A stretch of 64,000 nucleotides of DNA from the NCBI RefSeq assembly GCF_034424525.1, contig NZ_CP139979.1, positions 930,001-994,000 on the forward strand, given 5' to 3'. This document shows positions 8,433 through 16,530 of this stretch, one piece after another. This DNA is from Sphingobium yanoikuyae. GTDB taxonomy: Bacteria; Pseudomonadota; Alphaproteobacteria; Sphingomonadales; Sphingomonadaceae. The notes under the pieces are model-generated. The model did no database searches, had not been told where the DNA came from, and was given only the letters and a program-made list of their open reading frames with translations. The first letter of the stretch is position 1. Each line of letters begins with the position of its first letter. Position numbers and translations under genes: made by a program.

Positions 8433-8864
8433 ATGACCGGGACCATCCGATTGTCCGCCAGCGATATCCGGCAAATACGCGAGGTGGCAGAGCGCATTGC
8501 CCGCCGTGATAGTTCCGCCGCGCGGTTCGCGATCGAGATCGCCGAGCGCGTCAGCCTTGTAACAGGCGATGTTGCCCTCAATGTCCTCGCGATCAGCGAT
8601 GACCCCGATTGGGCAGACACCGACCTCAACACGACATTCCCCTGGTCGCGCATCCGCGAGCGTCACGCGCTGAAGGAAGGGCGGGCCCTGTTCGACCTCT
8701 ACATCTACGAGCGGCCCGGCGTCAGGGAGACCGGCGATCTTGTCTGCTGCGTTCAGGTCGAGCTGGATGCCAATGGGCTTGCCGCCATCCACGCCGACAG
8801 CACGATGCATATCTGGCGCCGGCCGGATCCGCCCAGTGATCTTCCCCTCAACCCGATGCTATGA
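8433..8864 (+). CDS. hypothetical backbone protein
   Basis: 143 residues. ATG 8433 follows a strong AGGAGGA ribosome binding site, which decides the start against longer in-frame options from 8334. The N-terminus is helical and charged (SASDIRQIREVAERIARRDS); the C-terminal part has alternating hydrophobic strands (ALFDLYIYERPG, LVCCVQVELDANG). No membrane segment, no catalytic motif and no recognised family. It follows the 7741 gene by 41 bp and is followed closely by another hypothetical gene, so the three are probably co-transcribed. Confidence 0.65.
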   Translation: MTGTIRLSASDIRQIREVAERIARRDSSAARFAIEIAERVSLVTGDVALNVLAISDDPDWADTDLNTTFPWSRIRERHALKEGRALFDLYIYERPGVRETGDLVCCVQVELDANGLAAIHADSTMHIWRRPDPPSDLPLNPML

Positions 8865-8912
8865 TCGCGATCGACCTTGATTGCGCAGCAGCCCATCATC
8901 AGGATATCCGCC

Positions 8913-9416
8913 ATGCGCCTGTCAGATGAATTGGCCGCCCAACGGCGGTTTTATGCCATGCCATTGATCACTGCCCCCTCGGTGATGGTCATCGACATTC
9001 CGCAAAATCTTGCCGGGGCAGGCCTCGCGCTTGGTCGCTATTATATCGTGATAGTCGAAGCCAATGAGGAACTCGCCGAGTTCGAAGCCTTCCTTGCTGC
9101 GGACCGTGTGGCCATGCGACCACCTGACCTTCTCGATCGAAGGCCCAGCCGGCGCGAAGCGGGCGCAATCGGTTTCTTTGAGTTCGCGCCTCCGGAACCT
9201 GGCTGGCCATGGATCCTGCTTTGCCATTGGCCGCGGAACTTTACCGGGCTGTTCGACACCGATCCGAGTGCTCTGGCACGCGGTGCCTATTCGATGGAAG
9301 CCTTTCAGGACCGGGATGCCCTCCAGTCGATGCTAAAGGCGCATATCGCCGTGTTCGGAGATTTGGCGAGTGTGCGAACCGTCCCCTCGCTGTCCGGGGT
9401 AGTCGGGCGAGCATAG
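8913..9416 (+). CDS. hypothetical backbone protein
   Basis: 167 residues from ATG 8913; a TTG at 8877 in the same frame is possible. Features are RLSDELAAQRRFYAMPLITA at the N-terminus, a strand LGRYYIVIVEANEELAEFEA and an aromatic stretch PEPGWPWILLCHWPRNFTG. It is soluble, with no motif I can assign. It is the last gene of the plus-strand run before a block of minus-strand small genes. Confidence 0.6.
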   Translation: MRLSDELAAQRRFYAMPLITAPSVMVIDIPQNLAGAGLALGRYYIVIVEANEELAEFEAFLAADRVAMRPPDLLDRRPSRREAGAIGFFEFAPPEPGWPWILLCHWPRNFTGLFDTDPSALARGAYSMEAFQDRDALQSMLKAHIAVFGDLASVRTVPSLSGVVGRA

Positions 9417-9457
9417 CAGGGCACGCATTCACGCTGCCAAATTGCACTGGCTGCCGT

Positions 9458-9607
9458 TCAGGATGTTTCCAGCAGCCGCTCTTTTGCCAGATCCAGCGCA
9501 TGCGACAACCGCATCGCTACAACCTGATCTTCCGGGTCAACGAGGATAGCGAGTGCCTCCTCCATCAACTCGATCGCCTTTTCCAGCCCCGACACTTCCT
9601 TTGTCAT
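9458..9607 (-). CDS. small acidic helical protein (49 aa)
   Basis: ATG 9607 has GGAGGG eight bases upstream on the minus strand, which favours this short product over a longer frame from 9754. The protein is almost entirely amphipathic helix (GLEKAIELMEEALAILVDPE, MRLSHALDLAKERLLE). It could be a small regulator or partner protein. No family recognised. Confidence 0.55.
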   Translation of the reverse strand: MTKEVSGLEKAIELMEEALAILVDPEDQVVAMRLSHALDLAKERLLETS

Positions 9608-9921
9608 GACCGTTTCCCTCCGTAAATCCCGGCTCAGTCGGCGGGCATCCTCCATAAGAAGGATGCCGGCCCCTGAGCCGGACGGTCGAAACGCGAGAAT
9701 AGACGCGCGCGCCTGCATCTTTAGCCGAACAGCCTGGACATACACACAGGCCATCCGGCCGCAAAAGCCTTGCAGCCGACTCTATTCCTACGAAGTTTCG
9801 ACGCTCCGGCCCGCCACCGGCGAACGCCAACCCTCTAACCCGATTGGTATCTACTGCCAACCGCTTCATGGGATTGTCACGAGGGGCGACCGGAATTCAG
9901 GTGTTCGCCTGGTGGACCACC
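9608..9921. other. non-coding interval
   Basis: 314 bases between two minus-strand genes. It contains a short hairpin (GCATCCT...AGGATGC, about 9647-9669) and a GC-rich GCCGGC...GCCGG stretch beside it. These could end transcription of the gene at 9922-10317 or lie in the leader of the 49-residue gene. No further gene is supported. Confidence 0.4.
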
Positions 9922-10317
9922 TCAGCGGGTGGACTGGCGCGCACCAACCACTGGCCGATACATATCGGCGCGGCCCTGCATCACGCCCGCCAGCCATACA
10001 AGATGACTTGCGGCATCGGCGAGCGGCAACAGGGACACCGCGTCAAACAGCCGGCGCTGATAAGGAGCATCCCGGTCGAGAACCTCGGCCAGACGCTCGC
10101 GCGCCGGACTGTTCGGATCGCTGATACCCGCATTGGCTTCGCGGGCCGCCTCCAGAAAGGTCTCGGCCAGTTCCTGGGTTTCATAATATCCGCTGTCGAG
10201 ACCTTCCCCCAGGGCCAGCGCCGCAATCTCGCTGCGCACGTCCGGCAGATCGGGATCATTGACGGCATCGATCAGGGGCAAGTTGAAATCGAAACCGGCA
10301 AGAAAATCGTCGATCAT
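9922..10317 (-). CDS. hypothetical protein (131 aa)
   Basis: ATG 10317 (MIDDFLAGFDFNLPLIDAVN) has AAAGGA upstream on the minus strand, preferred over 10398. The protein is acidic and helical (EIAALALGEGLDSGYYETQE, PYQRRLFDAVSLLPLADAA). It is divergent from the DUF5818-like gene, with the promoters of both probably in 10318-10479. Function unknown. Confidence 0.6.
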   Translation of the reverse strand: MIDDFLAGFDFNLPLIDAVNDPDLPDVRSEIAALALGEGLDSGYYETQELAETFLEAAREANAGISDPNSPARERLAEVLDRDAPYQRRLFDAVSLLPLADAASHLVWLAGVMQGRADMYRPVVGARQSTR

Positions 10318-10479
10318 GGGGAATATCCTTTCTGATCGTATTGAAACATATAGAGAACAGAATTGCAACTCTGAAATCCATCGTCCATGATAAGGCATGA
10401 CTACGAATCTCTGTTTCCAGCTCTTTCCTCTATCGTCCGCAAGGGCGCCTTATTGCTCCAGCAGGACCGCAGTGTGACC

Positions 10480-10680
10480 ATGACGGTCGTTCCCCTGCGT
10501 CTGCGCGGCGTGTTGCACACCAATGAGCGTGGCTTTCTTCTCGAAGCGGAGGACGGTCATGTCTGGCGGATTGAGGGTGCCGAGGCCTATGCCGCCCTGG
10601 TGGACCAAGCCGTGATCGTCGAGGCCTATAAGCGCGGTGTGAACCTTCTCGAATTGCTTTGGGCGGGGCCGGCCAACTGA
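10480..10680 (+). CDS. DUF5818-like small protein
   Basis: 66 residues from ATG 10480; ATG 10387 would add 31 residues. The pattern LRLRGVLHTNERGFLLEAED, HVWRIEG and AVIVEAYKRGVNLLEL is a small beta-barrel-like fold resembling DUF5818 proteins common in sphingomonads, which bear the same G-x-L...W-R-(L/I)...V-x-V spacing. The family has no known biochemical role. The start is uncertain because neither ATG has a strong RBS. Confidence 0.5.
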   Translation: MTVVPLRLRGVLHTNERGFLLEAEDGHVWRIEGAEAYAALVDQAVIVEAYKRGVNLLELLWAGPAN

Positions 10681-10917
10681 GCGACTGCTCCCTTGCGACA
10701 GAAGCCAGAGCAACCGGGTAGGGCGAATGCCCGCCAGGGGCGGGCACCGGGCTCTATCTCCGCTTCGCTCCGACCAAGCCCCCTTCGGGGTCTTGGCTGC
10801 TGACGCAGTAACGATCCCTTTCGCGAGCAAGCGTCAAAGCCCTGCATATCCGTAAGCGTCCGGCTTGGGGCAGCGTTGCTGCGGCCCTCGGCGGGGCGCC
10901 TCGGTCCGCAATCACCG
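10681..10917. other. non-coding interval upstream of the large inverted repeat
   Basis: GC-rich sequence with no convincing gene on either strand; the open frames here lack RBS and family features. Together with the inverted repeat and 11200-11395 it forms a 715-bp intergenic region. Confidence 0.4.
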
Positions 10918-11199
10918 TCGGGTGAGGTCTTTCATCGCATCCAAAGCCACCTCCGCAGTGTCTCGGCGTGCCACGGGTGGTCCGGGGATACAAGGGCTGC
11001 CTCCGGTCAAGAAGTTCTAGGAGATAAGGGGCCTGCCGACGAAACTGCCTGTTTCAAAGGTGTCGGCAGGCCCCTTATCTCCAAGAACTTCTAAAGACCG
11101 CAGCGCGACGTCCCTTGCATCCCCGGACCACCCGCGGCCCTTGAGCCCCGGCGAAGGCGGCTCCGGATGCGATGAAAGACAGGCACCGTCTCACCCTCC
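10918..11199. repeat. large imperfect inverted repeat (~120-bp arms)
   Basis: The inner arms 11010-11040 and 11062-11092 are complementary at 30 of 31 positions around a 21-base loop. The similarity continues outward with gaps. GGGTGGTCCGGGGAT.CAAGGG occurs on the left at about 10975-10996 and as its complement at about 11112-11133, and TCTTTCATCGCATCC on the left at 10928-10942 matches 11165-11179 in complement. The outer arms carry small insertions and deletions. The structure would form a very stable hairpin in RNA or cruciform DNA. No gene is visible inside it. Confidence 0.85.
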
Positions 11200-11395
11200 G
11201 TCGATCAATAAGGAATGGCTTCGCCATGCTTTTCTTTGATTGGCCGCTACCGCGTCCGAATTTTTGGCTCAGGCTCACCAGACACGATGAAAATCTGTCA
11301 AGAAAACAATGATGTATCGGAAAAAAGGGGGAGGGGGTAAAGTAATTGTGCGGATGGGGATTGTCCCCGGAAGCGTTTTTCTTGGAGTATAGGCA
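11200..11395. other. leader of the DUF736 gene
   Basis: AT-richer sequence than its surroundings, including GGAAAAAAGGGGGAGGGGG (about 11318-11336) and a short GGGGATTGTCCCC hairpin near 11354-11366. TTGGAG at 11383-11388 serves as RBS for the ATG at 11396. A promoter is likely here, but I cannot place its boxes with confidence. Confidence 0.35.
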
Positions 11396-11866
11396 ATGAA
11401 TATCGGTGAATTTGGTTTGAAGAATGGCCGCATCATCGGCTGGATTGCAACCCGCACAATCGACATGGCGAAACTTGGATTGCGTGAAGTCGAGAGCCAG
11501 AACGAACTCGCGCCCAATTATGAAGTTGTCGCTTTCAACGGCAATCGCTGGGTGCAGGTCGGCGCACTTTGGGAAGCCGTCGCCAAGAAGACCGGCGAAA
11601 TCTTCCTGCAAGGCAATATCGACGATCCGAGCATGGCCGAACCCTTGCCCATCGCGCTTTTTGGGTCGGTCGAGGAAGGCTATCGCGTCGCATGGCGCAG
11701 GCCCGAACGCCGCGATGACTTCGGCCCCGCCGTCCGCACCTCCCGCGATAATGGCAATCCCGGAAACGGCGGCGAATATGGTTTCGGAGGCAGCACCGCC
11801 GACGAGAACGGCGGACTGACGCGCGAAAGCAACGCCGCCGAACTGGACGATGAAGTCGCGTTCTAG
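11396..11866 (+). CDS. DUF736-family protein
   Basis: 156 residues. The N-terminal ~100 residues follow the DUF736 pattern: MNIGEFGLKNGRIIGWIATR, then VGALWEAVAKKTGEIFLQGN, DDPSMAEPLPIALFG and GYRVAWRRPERR. The C-terminal third is a low-complexity Gly/Asn-rich tail (GNPGNGGEYGFGG). DUF736 proteins are a standard component of alphaproteobacterial conjugative plasmids. Their role is not established, though they sit near partition and transfer genes. TTGGAG gives the RBS. The DUF2493 gene follows 82 bp downstream. Confidence 0.88.
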   Translation: MNIGEFGLKNGRIIGWIATRTIDMAKLGLREVESQNELAPNYEVVAFNGNRWVQVGALWEAVAKKTGEIFLQGNIDDPSMAEPLPIALFGSVEEGYRVAWRRPERRDDFGPAVRTSRDNGNPGNGGEYGFGGSTADENGGLTRESNAAELDDEVAF

Positions 11867-11948
11867 GCGCTAGGCCAAGACGGGCCGGGGGAGCGCTGGA
11901 ACGCTTCCCCGGACCCTGACCGATCTTCGAGCATCAGGAGTCACACCC

Positions 11949-13007
11949 ATGAGCAAGCAATCAGCTAAGAAAGTCGTTAACACATTCGCGGACCTTTCGG
12001 AACTTTACGCCGAGGAAACCGCAACCCCCGAATTTGAAGCGTCGTTTGGCGATCCTATCCCGCTTTCCATCATCGAATATGGAGACCAGCCGGGCGAACA
12101 TGATATGCCCGAACCCTTCGCTGCGCAGAAGGTTTGCGGCGAACTCATTACGTCCCTTTTCCTGCTACTGGACGACACCCGGCTTAGCCCGCTGGCCCCC
12201 GATATTGCTTGGGGGATCGTGAACAGCTTTCATTTCGTCGCCGGAACACAGGAACGGCGGGAGGACCGTCTAGCCGATAAAATCCGCGAAATGACGCGCA
12301 ACATGGAGTCGGGCGAAGTCTTCAACAAGGAACTGGAAGACGCCCAGTTGCAATGCCAGTCGCTTGCCGAACAGCGCGCCGCCATTGAGGCAATGCGCGA
12401 CTATGCCGCCGCCATGTATCGCGCTTGCTGGCGTCGTGCATGGGGGCCGACCAAAGGCAGCAAGGCGTCATCCGTCACGACCGCAAGCTATATCAACGCG
12501 CTGGACTTCCTGCGAGAGCGCGCCCTTGCCAAGCGCGAGAAGCACCAGCCGCAAGGCCCCGTTGTCATCTTCTCCGGTCCCGCCATCTGGGATGAATGGG
12601 AACCGCTTTGGGCCAAGTTAAGCGAAATCAAAGCCCGCATCCCGCATATGACGCTTGTCACCACCGGACAGCGCAAGGGGGCGGACGCCATCGCAGCAGC
12701 ATGGGCCGCACGGGAAGGCGTCCCCGTGGTCGCCTACGGCCTTTATGGGGGCGGCAAGAAACCGGCCTTCACCCGTAACAAGAAGCTGGCCGAGCTTGAG
12801 CCGGTGGAAGCCGTCTTGTGTGAAGGTTCAGGCATCCAAGCCAATCTATATCAGACCATGCGGAAACAGGGCGTTCCCATTCACGCCTTCGCATGGCCGA
12901 AGGATAAGCCCAAGCCCCAACGCTCGAACAGCATCGACACGTATCGGGCGGAGGATAGTTTCGGGCAACCGCAAGACACATTCAGGCGAGCGCGCCGCGC
13001 CGCCTGA
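11949..13007 (+). CDS. DUF2493 (YspA-type SLOG) domain protein
   Basis: 352 residues. The N-terminal 190 are mostly helical, with a predicted coiled stretch (REMTRNMESGEVFNKELEDA). The C-terminal domain from about residue 205 holds PVVIFSGPAIWDEWEPLW, HMTLVTTGQRKGADAIAAAW and GLYGGGKKPAFTRNKKLAEL. This is the DUF2493/YspA nucleotide-binding SLOG layout with its G-x-x-x-G-A-D motif. These proteins are common on sphingomonad and rhizobial plasmids next to DUF736. Ligand and role are unknown. AGGAGT precedes the ATG. A hairpin and a T-tract terminator follow. Confidence 0.85.
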   Translation: MSKQSAKKVVNTFADLSELYAEETATPEFEASFGDPIPLSIIEYGDQPGEHDMPEPFAAQKVCGELITSLFLLLDDTRLSPLAPDIAWGIVNSFHFVAGTQERREDRLADKIREMTRNMESGEVFNKELEDAQLQCQSLAEQRAAIEAMRDYAAAMYRACWRRAWGPTKGSKASSVTTASYINALDFLRERALAKREKHQPQGPVVIFSGPAIWDEWEPLWAKLSEIKARIPHMTLVTTGQRKGADAIAAAWAAREGVPVVAYGLYGGGKKPAFTRNKKLAELEPVEAVLCEGSGIQANLYQTMRKQGVPIHAFAWPKDKPKPQRSNSIDTYRAEDSFGQPQDTFRRARRAA

Positions 13008-13012
13008 TACCA

Positions 13013-13048
13013 GATAGCGCGGCGCTTCCCCCAAAACGCCGCGCTATC
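13013..13048 (+). terminator. perfect 12-bp hairpin after the DUF2493 gene
   Basis: GATAGCGCGGCG (13013-13024) pairs with CGCCGCGCTATC (13037-13048) around a 12-base loop, six bases after the stop codon. There is no T-tract, so it may stabilise the transcript end and not terminate on its own. Confidence 0.6.
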
Positions 13049-13076
13049 CATCACCACAGTAAACCCGCCAACCCCC

Positions 13077-13110
13077 AAGGCTGGCGCGCTTTCGCGCGTC
13101 GGCCTTTTTT
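13077..13110 (+). terminator. Rho-independent terminator
   Basis: AAGGC..GCGCGC TTTC GCGCG..GGCCTT is followed directly by six T residues (13105-13110). It ends the DUF736-DUF2493 unit. Next to it, 13123-13134 and 13139-13150 form another perfect 12-bp GC stem, which faces the end of the minus-strand gene at 13184. Confidence 0.75.
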
Positions 13111-13183
13111 CGTGCCGCCGGACGCCGCCGCGCCTGACGGCGCGGCGGCGAGGGGAAGAAAAAAAGGGAGCAAGCCGACAGGC

Positions 13184-13507
13184 TCATGCCCCCACGGACG
13201 GACCAGGCGTTGCGCTGCCATCCCCCTTTGCGGACAGTGGCGCGGCTGGCGCTTTCCCCGGACGGGCAGCATCAGACGGTAACGTCGCCCCCTTCAACAC
13301 ACCCAATGCAGCAGCACCACCCAGCCGCAGCACATGGCCCAGCACGTCCCTAAATTCGCGCTCGCTCAGTTGCTCGACCGGCAGCGCCGTCACTATGCCC
13401 GCATAGCGATCGCGCAGCTTCTGGCGCGCTGCGACAATCTCTCCTGCTATCTTCTTTTCCCGCTCGACCAGATCGGCGAGCCTATCGCGTTCCGACATCT
13501 TCGGCAT
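13184..13507 (-). CDS. small coiled-coil transfer protein, TraD/TraC-like
   Basis: 107 residues from ATG 13507 ([20 protein letters not shown]). A long charged helix opens the protein. It is followed by [20 protein letters not shown] and an Ala/Gly/Pro-rich tail. Size, helix and tail resemble the small TraD or TraC proteins encoded beside relaxase genes of alphaproteobacterial conjugative plasmids (not the TraD ATPase). It is divergent from the ribbon-helix-helix gene across a 470-bp region with palindromes. It is probably an accessory transfer protein; the exact family is uncertain. Confidence 0.5.
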   Translation of the reverse strand: MPKMSERDRLADLVEREKKIAGEIVAARQKLRDRYAGIVTALPVEQLSEREFRDVLGHVLRLGGAAALGVLKGATLPSDAARPGKAPAAPLSAKGDGSATPGPSVGA

Positions 13508-13976
13508 GACCAGTTTCCTTCTCTCAAGGCTGGCCCGCTCGTCACGCGATCCTTGTCGCACAGGCGCACCGACGCCACAAGCGACCCCGCCGCCATGCGC
13601 GGCAAAATCCCCCCACATCGACCCAGCCGCCAAGGGTGCGCCCGGCAGCGGAGGAGCAGACGCAGCGACGCCGTCGCTGCGGGCAAGCGACGCACGCGCT
13701 TCGCGGTTTGTAATGCACCGTACGCACGGGTGCTGAGGCCGGAAACCCCAGTAAAAACAATTGGTTATTCTGTCTGACGTGTCGGACAAAATCGACATTA
13801 TGTGTCGGACACCTGTGACGCCGCAATATCGGACCGCCAAAAATCCCAGCATTACCGCGCCCTTGCACTGTCTGACGCGTCAGACAGGCTGATTTTCTTG
13901 AGCTTTCCTTCAAGGCCGGCTATACTGCCAGGCGCTTCAAGACCGCCCTGGCGAAGCTCCATCAGGAGCTACCGCC
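13508..13976. other. divergent intergenic region of the transfer module (oriT candidate)
   Basis: 469 bases between the minus-strand small transfer gene and the plus-strand ribbon-helix-helix gene. The half near 13508-13740 is GC-rich and featureless to my eye. From 13741 onward it is AT-richer and holds three related palindromes (listed separately). Plasmid oriT and relaxosome-protein sites usually lie in such a position, but I cannot identify a nick site. Confidence 0.4.
13771..13887. promoter_or_regulatory. cluster of TGTC-GACA palindromes, operator or oriT candidate
   Basis: A perfect 20-bp palindrome CTGTCTGACGCGTCAGACAG lies at 13868-13887. A near copy TGTCTGACGTGTCGGACA is at 13771-13788, and a shorter GTGTCGGACAC at 13802-13812. 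The shared half-site suggests repeated binding by one dimeric protein. The ribbon-helix-helix gene begins 90 bp downstream, so autoregulation or relaxosome assembly is plausible. A related TGTCAGACA occurs at 21285-21293. Confidence 0.6.
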
Positions 13977-14276
13977 TTGGCGCGTATCACCATCCGTATC
14001 GAGGACGAGCTGCTCGACCGTCTAAGCCGCCGTGCGCGGCGCGTCGGCGTCACTGTCTCCGAACTCGTCAGACCCGCACTCGAGCATGCCGCCGATAGCC
14101 GTGCGGGCTATGTCTTCACCTCGCAGGACGAGATCCTCGCCGGTGTCCTGCAGACGATGTCGATCGTCGCGGCGGCGGTGCGGAAGCGCTCACCCGAGAC
14201 GCTTGAGCAAGGCATGGCCGATGCCCGTGCGCTGCTCCACGAAAAGGGCCTGCTGGCACCGGGGGAACTGCCATGA
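13977..14276 (+). CDS. ribbon-helix-helix (CopG/Arc-type) DNA-binding protein
   Basis: 99 residues starting at TTG 13977, decided by AGGAG at 13964-13968. The N-terminus ARITIRIEDELLDRLSRRAR followed by GVTVSELVRPALEHA is a classic ribbon-helix-helix: one beta strand, then two helices. The remainder is helical and charged. It lies directly upstream of the coupling ATPase and relaxase, where MobF plasmids encode their relaxosome accessory protein (TrwA-like). Expected to bind the palindromes upstream, as oriT-binding protein and/or repressor of the transfer operon. Confidence 0.8.
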   Translation: MARITIRIEDELLDRLSRRARRVGVTVSELVRPALEHAADSRAGYVFTSQDEILAGVLQTMSIVAAAVRKRSPETLEQGMADARALLHEKGLLAPGELP

Positions 14277-14382
14277 TCGCGGGTGCGCAATCCCCCGCCG
14301 TCATGGTCCGGGCGCTCCGCTATTCCCCCCACCACGGCACATCGCGATCCGCGGTCAGTCCCCGTTGGGGGAGGGCCGTTCG

Positions 14383-16530
14383 ATGAGCATCTTCCGCAAT
14401 GACACGCTGGGAAGCTGGACCCGCGGCGGCCAGGCCATCGTCCACAATGTCCGGATGACCACCCAGGTCTTCTTCCAGACCTTTCTTGCCGGGCTGGCTC
14501 TTTGGGTGATCGGCACCGGCTGGTATGCCTTCGAGAAGTCGAACGAGTATCAGCGCTTCGTCCTGGTCAAACTGGTCGAGGCAACTTTCAAAGTTGATGC
14601 CGCTCCGGGCACGAACGACCCCGTGCTGTTTCGCACTCCGGAAGGGCGCCAATACTGGACCTCGGCCGATGCGCTGCTGGAGTCCGGCGTGGTCAAGCAG
14701 GCGCTCCTCAAGCTCGAAACCGATCTCATCCACGGGGCGCTGCTTGCGGGCTTGTTCGCCCTCGCGGCCCTGGCCTGGGCCTGGTTCTATTTCACCCGAA
14801 CCGGGAAAGGCCTCGGGTCCAACGAGTATCTGCGCGGCGCCCGCTTCGGAACCGTGGCGCAGGTCCGCCGGGCACTCTGGCGTCAGAAAAAGGGATGCCT
14901 CGCCATCGGCGGCGTCGCCGTGCCGGATGCTTTCGAACCCGAACATATCCTGCTGGTCGGTGCGCCGGGAACGGGCAAGACCAACGCCATCATCACCATG
15001 CTCGCGGGGATCCGCAAACAGGGCAAGCGTGCCATCGTCTATGACACAGCCGGGTCCTTCGTGGAGAAATTCTATCGACCGGGACGCGACATATTGTTGA
15101 ACCCGCTCGATGAGCGCACCGCCATTTGGAGTCCCTGGGTCGATGTCCCCAAGGAATATCATTACGACCAGATCGCGGAATCCACGATCCCCGACAAGCA
15201 TGGTGATCCGTTCTGGAGCAAAGCGGCGAGGGGTACGCTGGTCGCGGTTCTGCGGAAGCTCGCGCGGCAGCAGCACACCCTGATCTCGGTCCTGCTCGAT
15301 CGGGTGCTTCGTTCTCCGCTCACCGACCTCGCCGCCTTTGTGAAGGGGACCGATGCGGCCGCTTTCATTTCCACGGAAGGGGAGCGCACGTCGGCGGGCA
15401 TCCAGGCTGAGCTTGCCTCGGTCATGCGCAGCTTCTCCTATCTTGACGATACCGAAGATGGCTTCTCGATCCGGCGTTGGGTGGAGAATGAGGAAGACGA
15501 CAGCTGGCTCTTCATCACCGTAAAGGCCGACCAGCTTCCCTCGCTCCGTCCCCTCATCACGGTCTGGCTCGACATCGCGATCAGCGCGATCATGAGCCTC
15601 ACCCCCGATCGCGACCGGCGTCTTTACTGCGTCATCGACGAGCTGCCGACCCTCCAGAAACTTCCCAGCCTTTCCGACTTTCTGGCTCGTGCGCGCAAAT
15701 ATGGGGGCTGCGGCGTTCTCGGATTTCAGTCCTATCCGCAACTCGAAGCCACCTACGGAATTCAGGATGCGGCCGCTATCACCGGCTATTGCTCCACCTG
15801 GGTGGCACTCCGGGCAAACGACACCACCACCGCTAAACATGTCTCGGAAAATCTCGGCCAGGTCGAACAGGTCGAGGCCAACGAAGGCATGTCCTATGGC
15901 GTGAATGATATGCGCGACGGGGTGAACCTCTCGCGGATGCAGGTGACTCGCCCCCTGGTGATGCATACGGAGGTCACCAACCTTCCCAACTTTTCCGGCT
16001 ACCTCCGGTTCGGCCGGAACCTGCCGGTGGTGCGGTTCACCGATCGCTATAACGCGCTGCCCACGGTAGCTCAGGCTTTCATCGAACGCACCGAAGCCCC
16101 GAAACGCCTTCCCCAGGGCAAGACCATCATCACCCAGGCGCGCGCCGCCCGTCACGCGGCACAGGCGGCCGCAGAGCAGGCACGGGCAGGGGGCAACGCG
16201 CCGCCGCCATCCTCCTCCCCGTCCTCGGCTCCTCCCAGCCAGGGCGACTTGTTCGGCAAGGAGAAAACCCCACCCACCACTGAGCCTATCGAACCTATCC
16301 AACCGCAGACGCCCGACGGTGAAGCGGAAGGAGTGGAAGCTCTTGGTCCGGCTGTGCCCGATGTCCCGGATAGCAATGGTGACTTCGCAACTGGCGACAT
16401 GGACCCTGACAGCGAGCCGATGACCGCGACGCCGGTCACTTTGCTCGGCGCGTCTCGGGGCAGCGTTCGGGTTGCGCTCGCCAGCCATGACCGCGCCGAC
16501 GGCGCTCGCGAGCAGGCGAAACCGGCATGA
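14383..16530 (+). CDS. traD: TraD/VirD4-like type IV coupling protein
   Basis: 715 residues from ATG 14383. Two N-terminal membrane segments (about residues 29-48 and 117-136) are followed by the hexameric motor domain. Walker A is LLVGAPGTGKTNAI near residue 193 and Walker B is YCVIDELPTLQ near 415. The later FARARKYGG-like region (FLARARKYGGCGVLGFQSYP) is typical of TrwB/TraD. A proline-rich acidic tail follows from about 590. It brings the relaxase-DNA complex to the transfer channel at the inner membrane. The stop overlaps the relaxase start (ATGA). No mating-pore (VirB) genes are in the window, so they lie elsewhere or are supplied in trans. Confidence 0.9.
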   Translation: MSIFRNDTLGSWTRGGQAIVHNVRMTTQVFFQTFLAGLALWVIGTGWYAFEKSNEYQRFVLVKLVEATFKVDAAPGTNDPVLFRTPEGRQYWTSADALLESGVVKQALLKLETDLIHGALLAGLFALAALAWAWFYFTRTGKGLGSNEYLRGARFGTVAQVRRALWRQKKGCLAIGGVAVPDAFEPEHILLVGAPGTGKTNAIITMLAGIRKQGKRAIVYDTAGSFVEKFYRPGRDILLNPLDERTAIWSPWVDVPKEYHYDQIAESTIPDKHGDPFWSKAARGTLVAVLRKLARQQHTLISVLLDRVLRSPLTDLAAFVKGTDAAAFISTEGERTSAGIQAELASVMRSFSYLDDTEDGFSIRRWVENEEDDSWLFITVKADQLPSLRPLITVWLDIAISAIMSLTPDRDRRLYCVIDELPTLQKLPSLSDFLARARKYGGCGVLGFQSYPQLEATYGIQDAAAITGYCSTWVALRANDTTTAKHVSENLGQVEQVEANEGMSYGVNDMRDGVNLSRMQVTRPLVMHTEVTNLPNFSGYLRFGRNLPVVRFTDRYNALPTVAQAFIERTEAPKRLPQGKTIITQARAARHAAQAAAEQARAGGNAPPPSSSPSSAPPSQGDLFGKEKTPPTTEPIEPIQPQTPDGEAEGVEALGPAVPDVPDSNGDFATGDMDPDSEPMTATPVTLLGASRGSVRVALASHDRADGAREQAKPA

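Noticed and set aside
14320..16488. 722-codon open frame on the minus strand
   Set aside because: Lies fully opposite the coupling ATPase gene, which has Walker motifs and coupled neighbours; no family features on this strand.
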